Below, one piece after another: positions 14,934 to 24,057 of a DNA stretch of 60,678 bases. The DNA is taken from the NCBI GenBank assembly GCA_944392105.1, contig CALXVM010000010.1, positions 1 through 60,678 on the forward strand, given 5' to 3'. This stretch comes from an uncultured Clostridia bacterium (lineage in GTDB: Bacteria > Bacillota > Clostridia > TANB77 > CAG-508). The notes under the pieces are model-generated. The model did no database searches and was not told the origin of the DNA. It was given only the letters and a program-made list of their open reading frames with translations. The position numbers and the translations under genes are program-made. Position 1 is the stretch's first letter. The number at the start of each line of letters is the position of its first letter.

Positions 14934-15812
14934 ATTTACATATTCATACAAATATATCTGATGGAAGTTTAACTCCAAAAGAAGTAATTGATGAAGCAGT
15001 AAAAAAACGGAGTATCTGTTATAGCTATAGCAGACCATGACACAATAGATGCATATAATGAAGATTTGTTTAATTATGCTAAAAGTAAAAACATAAAACT
15101 TATAAATGCGGTAGAAATATCTACAAAAGCAAATAAAGCGGGAATTCATGTATTGGGTTATAACTACGATTTAAATGATGGAGAATTTAGAGAAAGGTTA
15201 GCCAAAATAAGAAATGCGAGACATGACTATTTGCATAATGTTTCCGCAAAATTAAAAGAACTAGGATACGCTGTAGATGTTGAAGATTTAGATAAAATAG
15301 AAGCTGTTACTAAAGCACATATTGCATTAGATGTAATACACAATAATGAGAACAAAGAAAAACTTATAAAGACTTTTGGACATATTCCTAATAAAGGTGA
15401 ATTTATAGAAACTATAATGAACGAAAATTGTCCTGCATATGTAAAAAAAGAGCAAATTACACCAAAAGAAGCGGCACAAATTATTAGGAAAGCAAAAGGA
15501 AAGGTCGTTTTGGCACATCCTGTGGCATATGTTCATGAAGATAATTTAACCGAAGAAGATATTTTAGAAATAGTAAAGGACATGCAACCAGATGGAATAG
15601 AAGCAAATTATATATATGTAGATAGAAATAATAATATATTTGATGAGACTAAAAAATGGAATGAATTTGCAAGAACAAATGGTTTTTTTGTAACAGCTGG
15701 TTCAGACTTTCACAATAAAGATGGAATTAGACCGGAGATAGGTTTTGTAAATATAAATTTTGTTTTAAAAGATGAAGAAATAGAAGAAATACTAAATAAC
15801 ATATCTAAATAA
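14918..15812 (+). CDS. PHP-domain phosphoesterase, interrupted by a +1 shift at CGG
   Basis: Start ATG 14918 with GAGGAG ribosome site. Zero frame reads MSKRIDLHIHTNISDGSLTP and ends 10 codons after CGG 15008-15010. Skipping the C at 15008 restores VKK-G-VSVIAIADHDTID and the remaining 267 residues to 15812. The metal-binding PHP motifs are all present once joined: HIHTNISDG, ADHD, and later LAHPVAY and SDFHNKDG. The intact protein would be 297 residues, the size of TrpH-like PHP enzymes that hydrolyse 3',5'-nucleoside bisphosphates or RNA 5' ends. It is either a programmed +1 frameshift gene or a single-base pseudogene; the same lesion type recurs in ftsW and comEC. Substrate is inferred from family only. 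Confidence 0.8.
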
Positions 15813-15912
15813 CGAATTTAAGTATGTAGATTTAAAAGAAATTTAAAAATCACTTCTTTTTTCACATATTGTGAATAAAATTAAGAGAACAATGCAAAAA
15901 AGGAGTGGTAGC

Positions 15913-18090
15913 ATGAAAAAAAATCATACACAAAAGAATAAAAAATTGGTTACTATTCCTGAAATAAAAATAAAAAAGACAAATATTCAAAAAATAAAAA
16001 ATCTTAAAAAGAATGAGAAAGACAATCAAGAAAAATTAAGGAAAAAGCTCCAAAAGAAAAACGAAAAATTGCAAAAGAAAAATAAAATTAAAAAGCAAAA
16101 AACAGTAAATAAGGTAAGTGAAATAAACAGAAAACTAAGAATGAAAAACATGATATTAGTTTCATTCCTAATATTTGCTATTATACTTGGAAAAATTGCA
16201 TATTTACAATTTGTAAAAGGTTCGGAATTACAGTCAATGGCGTATGTACAACAGACTTTAGACAGAAGTGTAAATCCCAAAAGAGGAACAATATATGATG
16301 CAACAAGTAAAAACATTTTAGCTGTAAGTAGTACTGTGGAAACAGTTACAGTAAACCCTGTTAATATAGCAGAAAAAGACAAAGAAAAAGTTGCAGAAGC
16401 GTTAACAAATATATTCAAACTGGATTATGAAACTATTTTGAAAAAGGTAAAAAAGAATAGTTCAATTGAAACAATTGTAAAAAAGGTAGAAAAAGATAAG
16501 ACAGATGAATTAAGAAACTGGATGGAAGCAAATAATATAAAAAATGGAATTAATATAGACGAAGATACAAAGAGGTATTATCCATATAATAATTTGGCTT
16601 CACAGGTTATAGGGTTTACTGGCTCTGATAATCAAGGTTTAGATGGCATAGAAGCTATATATGATGACGAACTTAAAGGTGAGCAAGGCAAAATAGTAAA
16701 AATGACAGATGCAAGAGGTGGAGACATTGAAGAAGAGGGAGAAAATTATATAGAACCTGTTGATGGAACAGATTTAGTATTATCAATAGATGCAACTATA
16801 CAAGGAATTGCAGAAAAGTATTTAGAAGAAGCGTGCATAGATAACAAAACGACAGATGGTGGAAACATAATTATAATGAATCCAAAAACAGGAGATATAC
16901 TGGCAATGGCAGGATATCAAAATTACAATTTAAATAATCCATATGAGCCAAGCACTGACGAGATGAAAGAAGTATGGGATACTCTTTCGGAAAGCGAGAA
17001 AACGAAGCAAATGCAAGCAATGTGGAGAAATAAAGCTGTAACAGATACATATGAGCCAGGTTCTACTTTTAAACTTTACACAGCATCAGCAGCATTAGAG
17101 GAAGGTATAGCTACACCAGATGAAGAAGGTGCTTTTAATTGTACAGGAAGTATTGAAGTTGCAGGAGTTAGAATTAAGTGCTGGAGGTCGTATAAACCAC
17201 ATGGTTCGCAAAGCTTAAGAGAAGCACTAATGAATTCTTGTAATCCAGTATTTATTGGTTTAGGAGAAAAAATAGGAGTAAAAACTTATTATGAATATTT
17301 AAGAAAATTTGGGTTTCTTAAAAAGACAGGAATAGACTTACCAGGAGAGGCAAGTAGTATATTCTTAAAGGAAGAAAAAGTTGGACCTGTTGAACTTGCA
17401 ACAATTGCATTTGGGCAAAGATTTGAAATTACACCAATACAAATGATAACAGGTGTGGCAACAATTGCAAATGGAGGAACACATGTAAAACCAAGAATTG
17501 TTAAAGCAAAAATAGACAGTAAAACAGGAGAAAGAGTAGACATCCCTGTTGAAACAGAAGAAAATGTAATTTCTAAGAAAACAGCAGATGAGGTATTAAG
17601 CATGATGAATACCGTAGTAGAAGTTGGAACAGGAAAAAATGCACAAGTTAAGGGGTATAGCATAGGTGGTAAAACAGGGACATCTGAGGATGGAGTAAAT
17701 ACAAATAAATATGTAACTTCATTTGTTGGGGTAGCACCAATAGAAGACCCACAAATTGTTTTATTAGTAACACTATATAATCCAACAGGAGAAGGTGGAC
17801 ACCAAGGTGGTGGTGTTGCTGCACCTATAGGCGGGCAGCTATTTTCGGAGATATTACCATATATAGAAGCACAAAAAAATGAAGATGCAGAAGTGGTAGA
17901 AGATGTTGAAGTACCTAATGTAGAAGGTTTGACTATAGAAGAAGCAAGAAATACTTTAAAAGAAAGTGGCTTAGATATAAATATTGAAAACGAAGAAAAT
18001 GTAAACGAAAAGGAAACAATAGTAAAAGAGCAACTTCCTAAAAAAGGAATAAAGCTAAAAAGCGGAACTAAAGTTATAGTAAAATATTAA
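15913..18090 (+). CDS. spoVD: Class B penicillin-binding protein with PASTA domain (SpoVD/FtsI)
   Basis: 725 residues from ATG 15913, chosen for AAAAGGAG seven bases upstream; the open frame extends back to a GTG at 15871. A lysine-rich cytoplasmic tail of about 75 residues precedes one transmembrane helix (about 77-97), then the dimerisation domain, the transpeptidase and one C-terminal PASTA domain (VPNVEGLTIEEARNTL). Transpeptidase motifs: SxxK as PGSTFK (catalytic Ser about 384), SxN as MNSCNP, KTG as GGKTGTSE. It cross-links septal or spore-cortex peptidoglycan with FtsW/SpoVE. Its place before murE and the PASTA domain fit SpoVD, but there is no separate FtsI gene here, so it may serve vegetative division as well. 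Confidence 0.9.
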   Translation: MKKNHTQKNKKLVTIPEIKIKKTNIQKIKNLKKNEKDNQEKLRKKLQKKNEKLQKKNKIKKQKTVNKVSEINRKLRMKNMILVSFLIFAIILGKIAYLQFVKGSELQSMAYVQQTLDRSVNPKRGTIYDATSKNILAVSSTVETVTVNPVNIAEKDKEKVAEALTNIFKLDYETILKKVKKNSSIETIVKKVEKDKTDELRNWMEANNIKNGINIDEDTKRYYPYNNLASQVIGFTGSDNQGLDGIEAIYDDELKGEQGKIVKMTDARGGDIEEEGENYIEPVDGTDLVLSIDATIQGIAEKYLEEACIDNKTTDGGNIIIMNPKTGDILAMAGYQNYNLNNPYEPSTDEMKEVWDTLSESEKTKQMQAMWRNKAVTDTYEPGSTFKLYTASAALEEGIATPDEEGAFNCTGSIEVAGVRIKCWRSYKPHGSQSLREALMNSCNPVFIGLGEKIGVKTYYEYLRKFGFLKKTGIDLPGEASSIFLKEEKVGPVELATIAFGQRFEITPIQMITGVATIANGGTHVKPRIVKAKIDSKTGERVDIPVETEENVISKKTADEVLSMMNTVVEVGTGKNAQVKGYSIGGKTGTSEDGVNTNKYVTSFVGVAPIEDPQIVLLVTLYNPTGEGGHQGGGVAAPIGGQLFSEILPYIEAQKNEDAEVVEDVEVPNVEGLTIEEARNTLKESGLDINIENEENVNEKETIVKEQLPKKGIKLKSGTKVIVKY

Positions 18091-18302
18091 ATATTATTTT
18101 TTCTAAAATTGCTATGATTATTTTAATAGAAAATTAAACATAAATAGTTTATTTATATATTATGTATAATTACACATTAAAGTAGTCGAAAAAATGGTAA
18201 ATAATAGTCAAAAAAACTCCAAAAAAGGTATACAAAACTTTAATTTAGTTATATAATGTAAACGATTAAAATCGGAGCATTGTATAATAGAAAGGATTTA
18301 TT

Positions 18303-19775
18303 ATGAAACTAAAAGAAATTTTAGTAGGGCTTGACAGGGTAAAAGCCAAGGGAGATTTAGACGTTGACATTTCTAACATATCAAGTAGTTCAAAAGAAGT
18401 AAAACAAGGTGATATGTTTGTTGTTATCAACGGTTTTGAGTCTAATGGTGCGGAATTTATAGAAGAAGCACTTCAAAATGGTGCAAAAGTAATAATGGCA
18501 CAAATAGATATTAATAAAGAAGCCATTTTAAAAATTCCAAATGACATTACAATAGTTTTAGTGGAAAATGTAAGGCACGCGTTAGCTATTGTAGCATGTA
18601 ATTTTTACAACAATCCATCAAGAAAATTTAAGCTAATAGGTGTTACAGGCACAAAAGGGAAGACCACAACTACATTTATGATAAAAGATATTTTAGAAAA
18701 GCAAGGATATAAAGTAGGGCTAGTAGGCACTATTTGCACATATATAAATGGAAAAAATTTAGGCGACAACGATAGAACAACACCAGAAAGCTTAGAATTG
18801 CAAAAAATATTTAGCATGATGGTAGAAGCAAAAACAGAAGTTGTAGTTATGGAAGTATCATCACAAAGTTTAAAACTTTCAAGAGTAGATGGATGTGACT
18901 TCGACATTGGAATATTTACAAACTTTTCTGAAGACCACATAAGTGAAAAAGAGCATCCAGATATGGAAGATTATTTCAACTCAAAAGTACAACTATTTAA
19001 AATGTGTAAAAGTGGTTTTATAAATATAGATAATATATACACATCACAAATATTAAAACTTGTTCCGGAGTGTGATATAAAAACATATGGAATAGATAAT
19101 CCTGCAAATTTACTTGCAAAAGATATTACTGTTACAAACACAACAGCTGACTTTAAAGTAAAAATTGGAGATAGAAATGAAAGAATAAAGGTTGGAATTC
19201 CAGGAAGGTTTAGTGTGTACAATGCACTAGCTGCAATAAGTGTAGCTAACAAGTTTAATTGTAGTGCAGACAACATAAAAGAAGCTTTATTAAATGTTAG
19301 AGTTCCAGGAAGATGTGAATTAGTAGATAATTCAAAAGAACTAAAAATTATGATAGACTATGCTCATTCTCCAGAAAGCCTAGAAAATATTTTACAATCT
19401 GCAAAAGAATATACACTAGGTAGAGTAATATGTGTATTTGGCTGTGGAGGAGATAGAGATGCTAGAAAAAGACCTATAATGGGAGAAATAGCTGGAAAAT
19501 TAGCAGATTATACTATTGTTACATCAGATAATCCAAGAACAGAAAATCCAGAAGAAATTGTAAAAGAAATAGAAGCAGGAATAAAGAAAACAAAAGGAAA
19601 ATATGAATGTATTGTAGATAGAAAAGAAGCTATAAAAACTGCAATAAAAATGGAAAAGAAAAACGATATTGTTATTATAGCAGGTAAAGGGCATGAACTT
19701 ACTCAGGAAATAAATCATAAAAAATATCCTTTTGATGAAAGAGTAATTGTAAGAGAAATTATAGAAAATAAGTAA
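18303..19775 (+). CDS. murE: UDP-N-acetylmuramoyl-tripeptide synthetase MurE
   Basis: 490 residues, full length for MurE. Mur ligase ATP site GVTGTKGKTTTTFM (about 112-125), carbamylated-lysine region, and the C-terminal motif DNPRTENPEEI. DNPR is the specificity signature for addition of meso-diaminopimelate to UDP-MurNAc-L-Ala-D-Glu, so this organism likely has m-DAP peptidoglycan. Start ATG follows AGAAAGGA; the 200-bp gap before it contains a TTGTAT-like element and TATAAT close to the start. Followed 16 bp later by mraY. Confidence 0.95.
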   Translation: MKLKEILVGLDRVKAKGDLDVDISNISSSSKEVKQGDMFVVINGFESNGAEFIEEALQNGAKVIMAQIDINKEAILKIPNDITIVLVENVRHALAIVACNFYNNPSRKFKLIGVTGTKGKTTTTFMIKDILEKQGYKVGLVGTICTYINGKNLGDNDRTTPESLELQKIFSMMVEAKTEVVVMEVSSQSLKLSRVDGCDFDIGIFTNFSEDHISEKEHPDMEDYFNSKVQLFKMCKSGFINIDNIYTSQILKLVPECDIKTYGIDNPANLLAKDITVTNTTADFKVKIGDRNERIKVGIPGRFSVYNALAAISVANKFNCSADNIKEALLNVRVPGRCELVDNSKELKIMIDYAHSPESLENILQSAKEYTLGRVICVFGCGGDRDARKRPIMGEIAGKLADYTIVTSDNPRTENPEEIVKEIEAGIKKTKGKYECIVDRKEAIKTAIKMEKKNDIVIIAGKGHELTQEINHKKYPFDERVIVREIIENK

Positions 19776-19791
19776 CTACTAAGGAGGAAAT

Positions 19792-20781
19792 ATGGAATTT
19801 CAAACAAAAATAATATTGCTGTCATTTGTAATGACTGTAGTTTTAGCATTTATAATAATTCCTATTCTTAAAAAGTTAAAAATAGGGCAAATAGAAAGAG
19901 TAGAAGGACCACAATCGCATTTAAAAAAACAAGGTACCCCAACAATGGGTGGAATTATAATGATTATTGTAATTATACTAGTTGGTGCTGTAATGTTTAT
20001 AGATTATGCAAGGTCAATAGATGCAGGAGAAAAACAAGTAGCGCAAAATTTATTGCCAATTATAGCTGTTACAGTAGGATTTGGAGTAATTGGATTAATA
20101 GATGATTTAAAAAAACTAATAGGAAAAAATACAGAGGGATTAAAACCGTCATATAAAATGTTAGGACTATTAATAGTATCTGTTGGATTTTCTTTATATT
20201 TAACAGAGGTAATGCATTTTGAACCACAAATATACATACCATTTGCAGATGTTTATTTTACATTTCCGGTGTGGCTATATGTACCATTTGTTGTATTAGT
20301 ATTTTTAGCAACAACAAATGCTATAAATTTAACAGATGGTATAGATGGGCTTTCAACAAGTGTTACTACAATAATATTAACATGTTTAACTATAATTAGT
20401 GTAATTTTTGGAATTAAAGAAGTCACAGTATTTGGCTCAATTTTAATAGGAACATGTTTAGGATTTTTATTATTTAATTTATATCCTGCAAAAGTTATGA
20501 TGGGTGATACCGGTTCGCTTTTATTAGGAGGAGCAATAGCAGGAATAGCAATATATTTAAAAATGCCATTATTATTATTAATTATTGCTTTAGTTCCTAT
20601 ATTAGAAACTTTATCTGTAATAATTCAAGTAGCATATTTTAAGAAAACAGGTAACAGAATATTTAAAATGGCACCATTACATCATCACTTTGAACTTTCT
20701 GGTTGGAAAGAGAATAAAATTGTATCAGTATTTAGCATAGTAACTCTAATATGTTGTGCTTTAGGATTAATGGTTATATAG
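19792..20781 (+). CDS. mraY: Phospho-N-acetylmuramoyl-pentapeptide-transferase MraY
   Basis: A 329-residue, ten-helix membrane enzyme that makes lipid I from UDP-MurNAc-pentapeptide and undecaprenyl phosphate. Diagnostic motifs: GTPTMGG, GLIDDLKK (aspartate pair), NLTDGIDGL, MGDTGSLLLGG and PLHHHFE near the C-terminus. AAGGAGG ribosome site. It is followed directly by ftsW: murF before it and murD after it, usual in this cluster, are absent. Confidence 0.96.
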   Translation: MEFQTKIILLSFVMTVVLAFIIIPILKKLKIGQIERVEGPQSHLKKQGTPTMGGIIMIIVIILVGAVMFIDYARSIDAGEKQVAQNLLPIIAVTVGFGVIGLIDDLKKLIGKNTEGLKPSYKMLGLLIVSVGFSLYLTEVMHFEPQIYIPFADVYFTFPVWLYVPFVVLVFLATTNAINLTDGIDGLSTSVTTIILTCLTIISVIFGIKEVTVFGSILIGTCLGFLLFNLYPAKVMMGDTGSLLLGGAIAGIAIYLKMPLLLLIIALVPILETLSVIIQVAYFKKTGNRIFKMAPLHHHFELSGWKENKIVSVFSIVTLICCALGLMVI

Positions 20782-20797
20782 ATTTAGTGGAGGATAA

Positions 20798-21944
20798 ATG
20801 AAACAAAGGGTTAGTAAAACAAATAATTTCATAAAGAATAAGTTTGATTTTATACTTTTTACTGTTGTAATAGTCCTATTAGCCTTAGGAATTATAATGG
20901 TTCTTTCTGCAAGTGCTCCAACTTCTCTTGCTGAAAATGGTAAGAGTTATACATATGCTGTAAGACAATTAATATTTGCGATTATTGGTGTAACTGCCAT
21001 GATTATTATTTCAAAGATAGATTATCATATATATAAGAAATTCTATTGGCCAGCATACATTGTTTCTATAGTAATATTGCTTTTAGTACTTGTACCTGGG
21101 CTAGGTTCAGGAGCAAATGGTGCTACAAGATGGATAAAGTGGCCTGTACAATTTCAACCATCAGAAGTTACCAAAGTACTATTAATTGTATTTTATGCAG
21201 GATACTTAGCAGATCATAAATCAGAAATTACAGATTTTTGGAAGGGATTTGTAAAACCATTATTATTTTTACTACCTCCATTTGCAATATTATTTTTTGT
21301 ACAAAACCACTTAAGTGTATGTATTGTTATTGCAGCTATTGTTGGAGTAATGATGATTGCCGCAGGAATACGAATGCTTTTTGTATGGGCAACATGTGGT
21401 ATAGGAGCAGTAGGAGTAACAGGATTATTGTTAATAATGCAAGCAAAAGACTCAGGAGGATTTAGATTAAGCAGAATATTATCATTTTTGGATCCTTGGT
21501 CAGACCCAACAGGAGATGGATGGCAAGTAATACAAAGTTTTTATGCTATAGGTTCAGGTGGATTTTTTGGAGTAGGACTACGGAGAAAGTAAGCAAAAAT
21601 TCTTATACATATCAGAGCCGCAAAACGACTTTATATTTTCAATAGTAGCAGAAGAATTAGGATTTATTGGTTGTTTTGCAATTATAGCATTATTTGCAGT
21701 TTTAATTTGGAGAGGAATACTAACTGCTATGAAGGCACCTGATACTTTTGGAAGTCTATTAGCAGTTGGAATAACAACATTAATAGGAGTTCAAGTAATT
21801 ATAAATATTGCAGTTGTAACAGGATTAATACCAGTTACAGGTATGGCGCTACCATTCTTTAGTGCAGGGGGAACAGCACTTATGATATTACTTGCAAGTA
21901 TGGGAATTTTATTAAATATATCAAGAGCATGCAAAAAAGTATAA
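20798..21944 (+). CDS. ftsW: FtsW/SpoVE SEDS peptidoglycan polymerase, interrupted by a +1 shift at CGG
   Basis: Start ATG 20798 behind GGAGG. The zero frame is FtsW-like through SFYAIGSGGFFGVGL (261 codons) and then meets CGG (21581-21583) and a stop four codons on. Removing the C at 21581 restores the conserved GLGESKQKF and the remaining 120 residues, giving 381 residues, normal for FtsW. Both halves carry family motifs: WPVQFQPSEVTK and NHLSVCIV before the break, and SEPQNDFIFSIVAEELGF and PFFSAGGTALM after it. The shift is isolated and the sequence otherwise undamaged, with a conserved glycine codon GGA at the junction. SEDS function should be essential unless a second FtsW/RodA/SpoVE exists, which favours productive decoding. 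Confidence 0.85.
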
Positions 21945-22158
21945 AGATAGATATAAGACGGGCAAAATTAGGACCCGTCTTAAAATAACAAATATAAGTA
22001 GCAATATATTAAAAATAATAGCAAATAAAAGCAAGAAATAGAAAATTTAACATTAATAAGTTTTTGTTAAAAATTATAGTGCTTAGTTAAAGAATAATAA
22101 GATTTTATTAGAAAACAATGGCTAAAATTTATAGTATAGAGAGGAAGGATTAATAATT

Positions 22159-23289
22159 ATGAAGGTAATTATAGCAGCTGCAGGAACTGGGGGACATATA
22201 AATCCGGCATTGGCTATAGCAAATAAAATAAAGCAAGAAGAAAAAAATTCTGAAATTATATTTGTAGGAACTGACAGAGGACTAGAAAATGACTTAGTAC
22301 CTAGAGCAGGATATGAACTTAAAAAAATTGATGCATATGGATTTAATAGACAAATATCTATAGACAATGTAAAAAAAATGTATAAAACATTTAAATCTAT
22401 TGGTCAAGCCAAAAAAATAATAGAAGACTTTAAACCAGATATTATGATTGGAACTGGCGGATATATTTGTTTACCAGTCGGAATTGCTGCAAGTAAATAC
22501 AATGTGCCAATTGTGTTACATGAGAGTAACGCATTTCCAGGAGTTGCAATAAAAATGCTAGCTAAAAAGGCAGAAACAATATTGGTTGGATTTGAAGACG
22601 CAAAAGAAAGAATAAAAAATGCAAAAAATGTAGTTGTTGTAGGAAATCCAAGTAAAGTAAAAAAATTAAATTTTACTGAAAAGCAAAAACAAGAAATAAT
22701 AAATAAGATTGGTTTAACAGATTTGTCAAAACCAATAGTATTAGTATTTGGTGGAAGTCAAGGGGCTCAAAAAATAAACGAAAGTTTTATAAATATAATT
22801 AGTAAAAAGCTAAACAAAGATTATCAAATTATATGGGCAACAGGACCAAACCAATACGACATGATAAAAACAAAATTACAGAGTTTAAACATTAGTATTA
22901 ATAATATTCCAAATGTAAAAATACTACCATACATATATAACATGGAAGAAGTAATGAATTGTGTAGACTTAGTAGTAAGTAGAAGTGGGGCTATGACTAT
23001 AACAGAAATATCTATAGTAGGAAAGCCAAGCATATTTATACCTTTCCCATATGCTACAGAAAATCACCAAGAATATAATGCAAAAGTTTTAGAAAAAGTA
23101 GGAGCAGCCAAAATAATTTTGGACGCAAAATTAGATGATAATATCTTAAATTCGACAATTAATGAAATTATTAGCGACAAAGAAAAAATGTGTCGAATGA
23201 GTGAAAACGCTCATGCGGTAGAAATTAAGAATGTAGAAGATAAAATCTATGTCGAATTATGTAAAATATTGGAGACGAAAAAACATTGA
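22159..23289 (+). CDS. murG: UDP-GlcNAc:lipid I N-acetylglucosaminyltransferase MurG
   Basis: 376 residues, GT-B fold. N-terminal glycine loop AAAGTGGHINPALA, IGTGGYICLP, the HESNAFPG motif, GGSQGAQKIN and SRSGAMTITEI with PFPYATENHQ near the UDP-GlcNAc site. It converts lipid I into lipid II on the inner face of the membrane. GAGGAAGG ribosome site. Ends with TGA (23287-23289), direct evidence that TGA is a stop in this genome. Confidence 0.96.
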   Translation: MKVIIAAAGTGGHINPALAIANKIKQEEKNSEIIFVGTDRGLENDLVPRAGYELKKIDAYGFNRQISIDNVKKMYKTFKSIGQAKKIIEDFKPDIMIGTGGYICLPVGIAASKYNVPIVLHESNAFPGVAIKMLAKKAETILVGFEDAKERIKNAKNVVVVGNPSKVKKLNFTEKQKQEIINKIGLTDLSKPIVLVFGGSQGAQKINESFINIISKKLNKDYQIIWATGPNQYDMIKTKLQSLNISINNIPNVKILPYIYNMEEVMNCVDLVVSRSGAMTITEISIVGKPSIFIPFPYATENHQEYNAKVLEKVGAAKIILDAKLDDNILNSTINEIISDKEKMCRMSENAHAVEIKNVEDKIYVELCKILETKKH

Positions 23290-23365
23290 AAAGTTTAAGA
23301 TTATAATATATAGTGGGGATATCGCGTTCGCAATCGCGTGGCTTAAGGGGAAGGAGGAAACTGTA

Positions 23366-23680
23366 TTGCATAATCTTAGAACATTTTTCGGTAAGACTAC
23401 CATAAATAACGAAGAATCAGAAAACTTTAATTTTGACAAAATCTACTTAGAATATTACAAAAACAGAAATGAAGAAGAAATTAAAGCAAAGGAAAAGCCA
23501 TATGGAGTAACAATAATAAAGAAAACGCAAACAGGAAAAATACTAGAGATAGAAGAAAAAGAAATAACAAATATTATAAACAAAGAAAACGATGCTGATA
23601 ATATTTTGAAATTACTTGTAGCCTATAAGGTAACACCAATTGGTTTGGATGACGTTTTGCAAGATTTGGTAAGTTATTAA
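23366..23680 (+). CDS. Unrecognised 104-residue protein at the end of the murG operon
   Basis: Start taken as TTG 23366, eight bases after GGAGG; the frame is open from inside the murG 3' end, but the upstream part has no ribosome site. The product (MHNLRTFFGKTTINNEESEN... ending GLDDVLQDLVSY) is soluble, acidic and has no membrane segment. I do not recognise it. A GC-rich CGCG...CGCG dyad precedes the ribosome site at about 23322-23339. Location directly downstream of murG suggests co-transcription with cell-wall genes. The long hairpin B follows and probably ends the operon. Confidence 0.6.
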   Translation: MHNLRTFFGKTTINNEESENFNFDKIYLEYYKNRNEEEIKAKEKPYGVTIIKKTQTGKILEIEEKEITNIINKENDADNILKLLVAYKVTPIGLDDVLQDLVSY

Positions 23681-23775
23681 AATATAAAGATTAGTAATTT
23701 AAGGTAAAATAATTTATATAAAATTATAAATTTTTTGCTTAAAATTTCTAATCTTTTTTATTATATATGCTGAGT

Positions 23776-23941
23776 AAAAGTTAAGTATAGTTATTTTATA
23801 TGCCTTGCTGCTCGCAACTACTTATTATCAAAATAAAAACTACATTTTTATTTTGATAGAAAGAAAGTTGCTCGAATCGCATTCCGCTTACGCTACGTTT
23901 GGTCGCTGCGCGGCATTATAAAATAACTATACTTAACTTTT
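23776..23941. repeat. Long nested intergenic hairpin, element B (core shared with 43.4 kb)
   Basis: Outer arms of 25 bp, perfect (23776-23800 with 23917-23941, left arm starting AAAAGTTAAGTATAG). Then TGCC/GGCA, a core running from CCTTGCTGCTCGCAAC (23803) to CGCTGCGCGG (about 23904-23913), and an inner 14-bp perfect stem TATCAAAATAAAAA (23826-23839 with 23845-23858). The core is nearly identical to the one at 43435-43546, while the outer arms are unrelated in sequence. Right arm ends in TTTT. Confidence 0.8.
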
Positions 23942-24057
23942 CTATAAATATTCTTAAGAAAAAAGTCGAATTTATGAGCATCTTTTTTTAAGTATTACTT
24001 GCAAAATTGTAATTTTTAAGCTATTATAATCTTTAGTTTAAAAAAAGGAGTTAAAAT
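23942..24057 (+). promoter_or_regulatory. topA upstream region
   Basis: TTGCAA (23999-24004), 17 bp, TATTAT (24022-24027) is a plausible promoter. The ribosome site AAAAAGGAG lies just before the ATG 24058. Confidence 0.45.

Noticed and set aside
22159..23289. Alternative genetic code with TGA as a sense codon
   Set aside because: murG ends at TGA at the normal family length, so TGA is used as a stop.
23776..23941. Element B as a classical MITE or IS remnant
   Set aside because: The terminal arms are not shared with the second copy, which a transposon's own inverted repeats would be.
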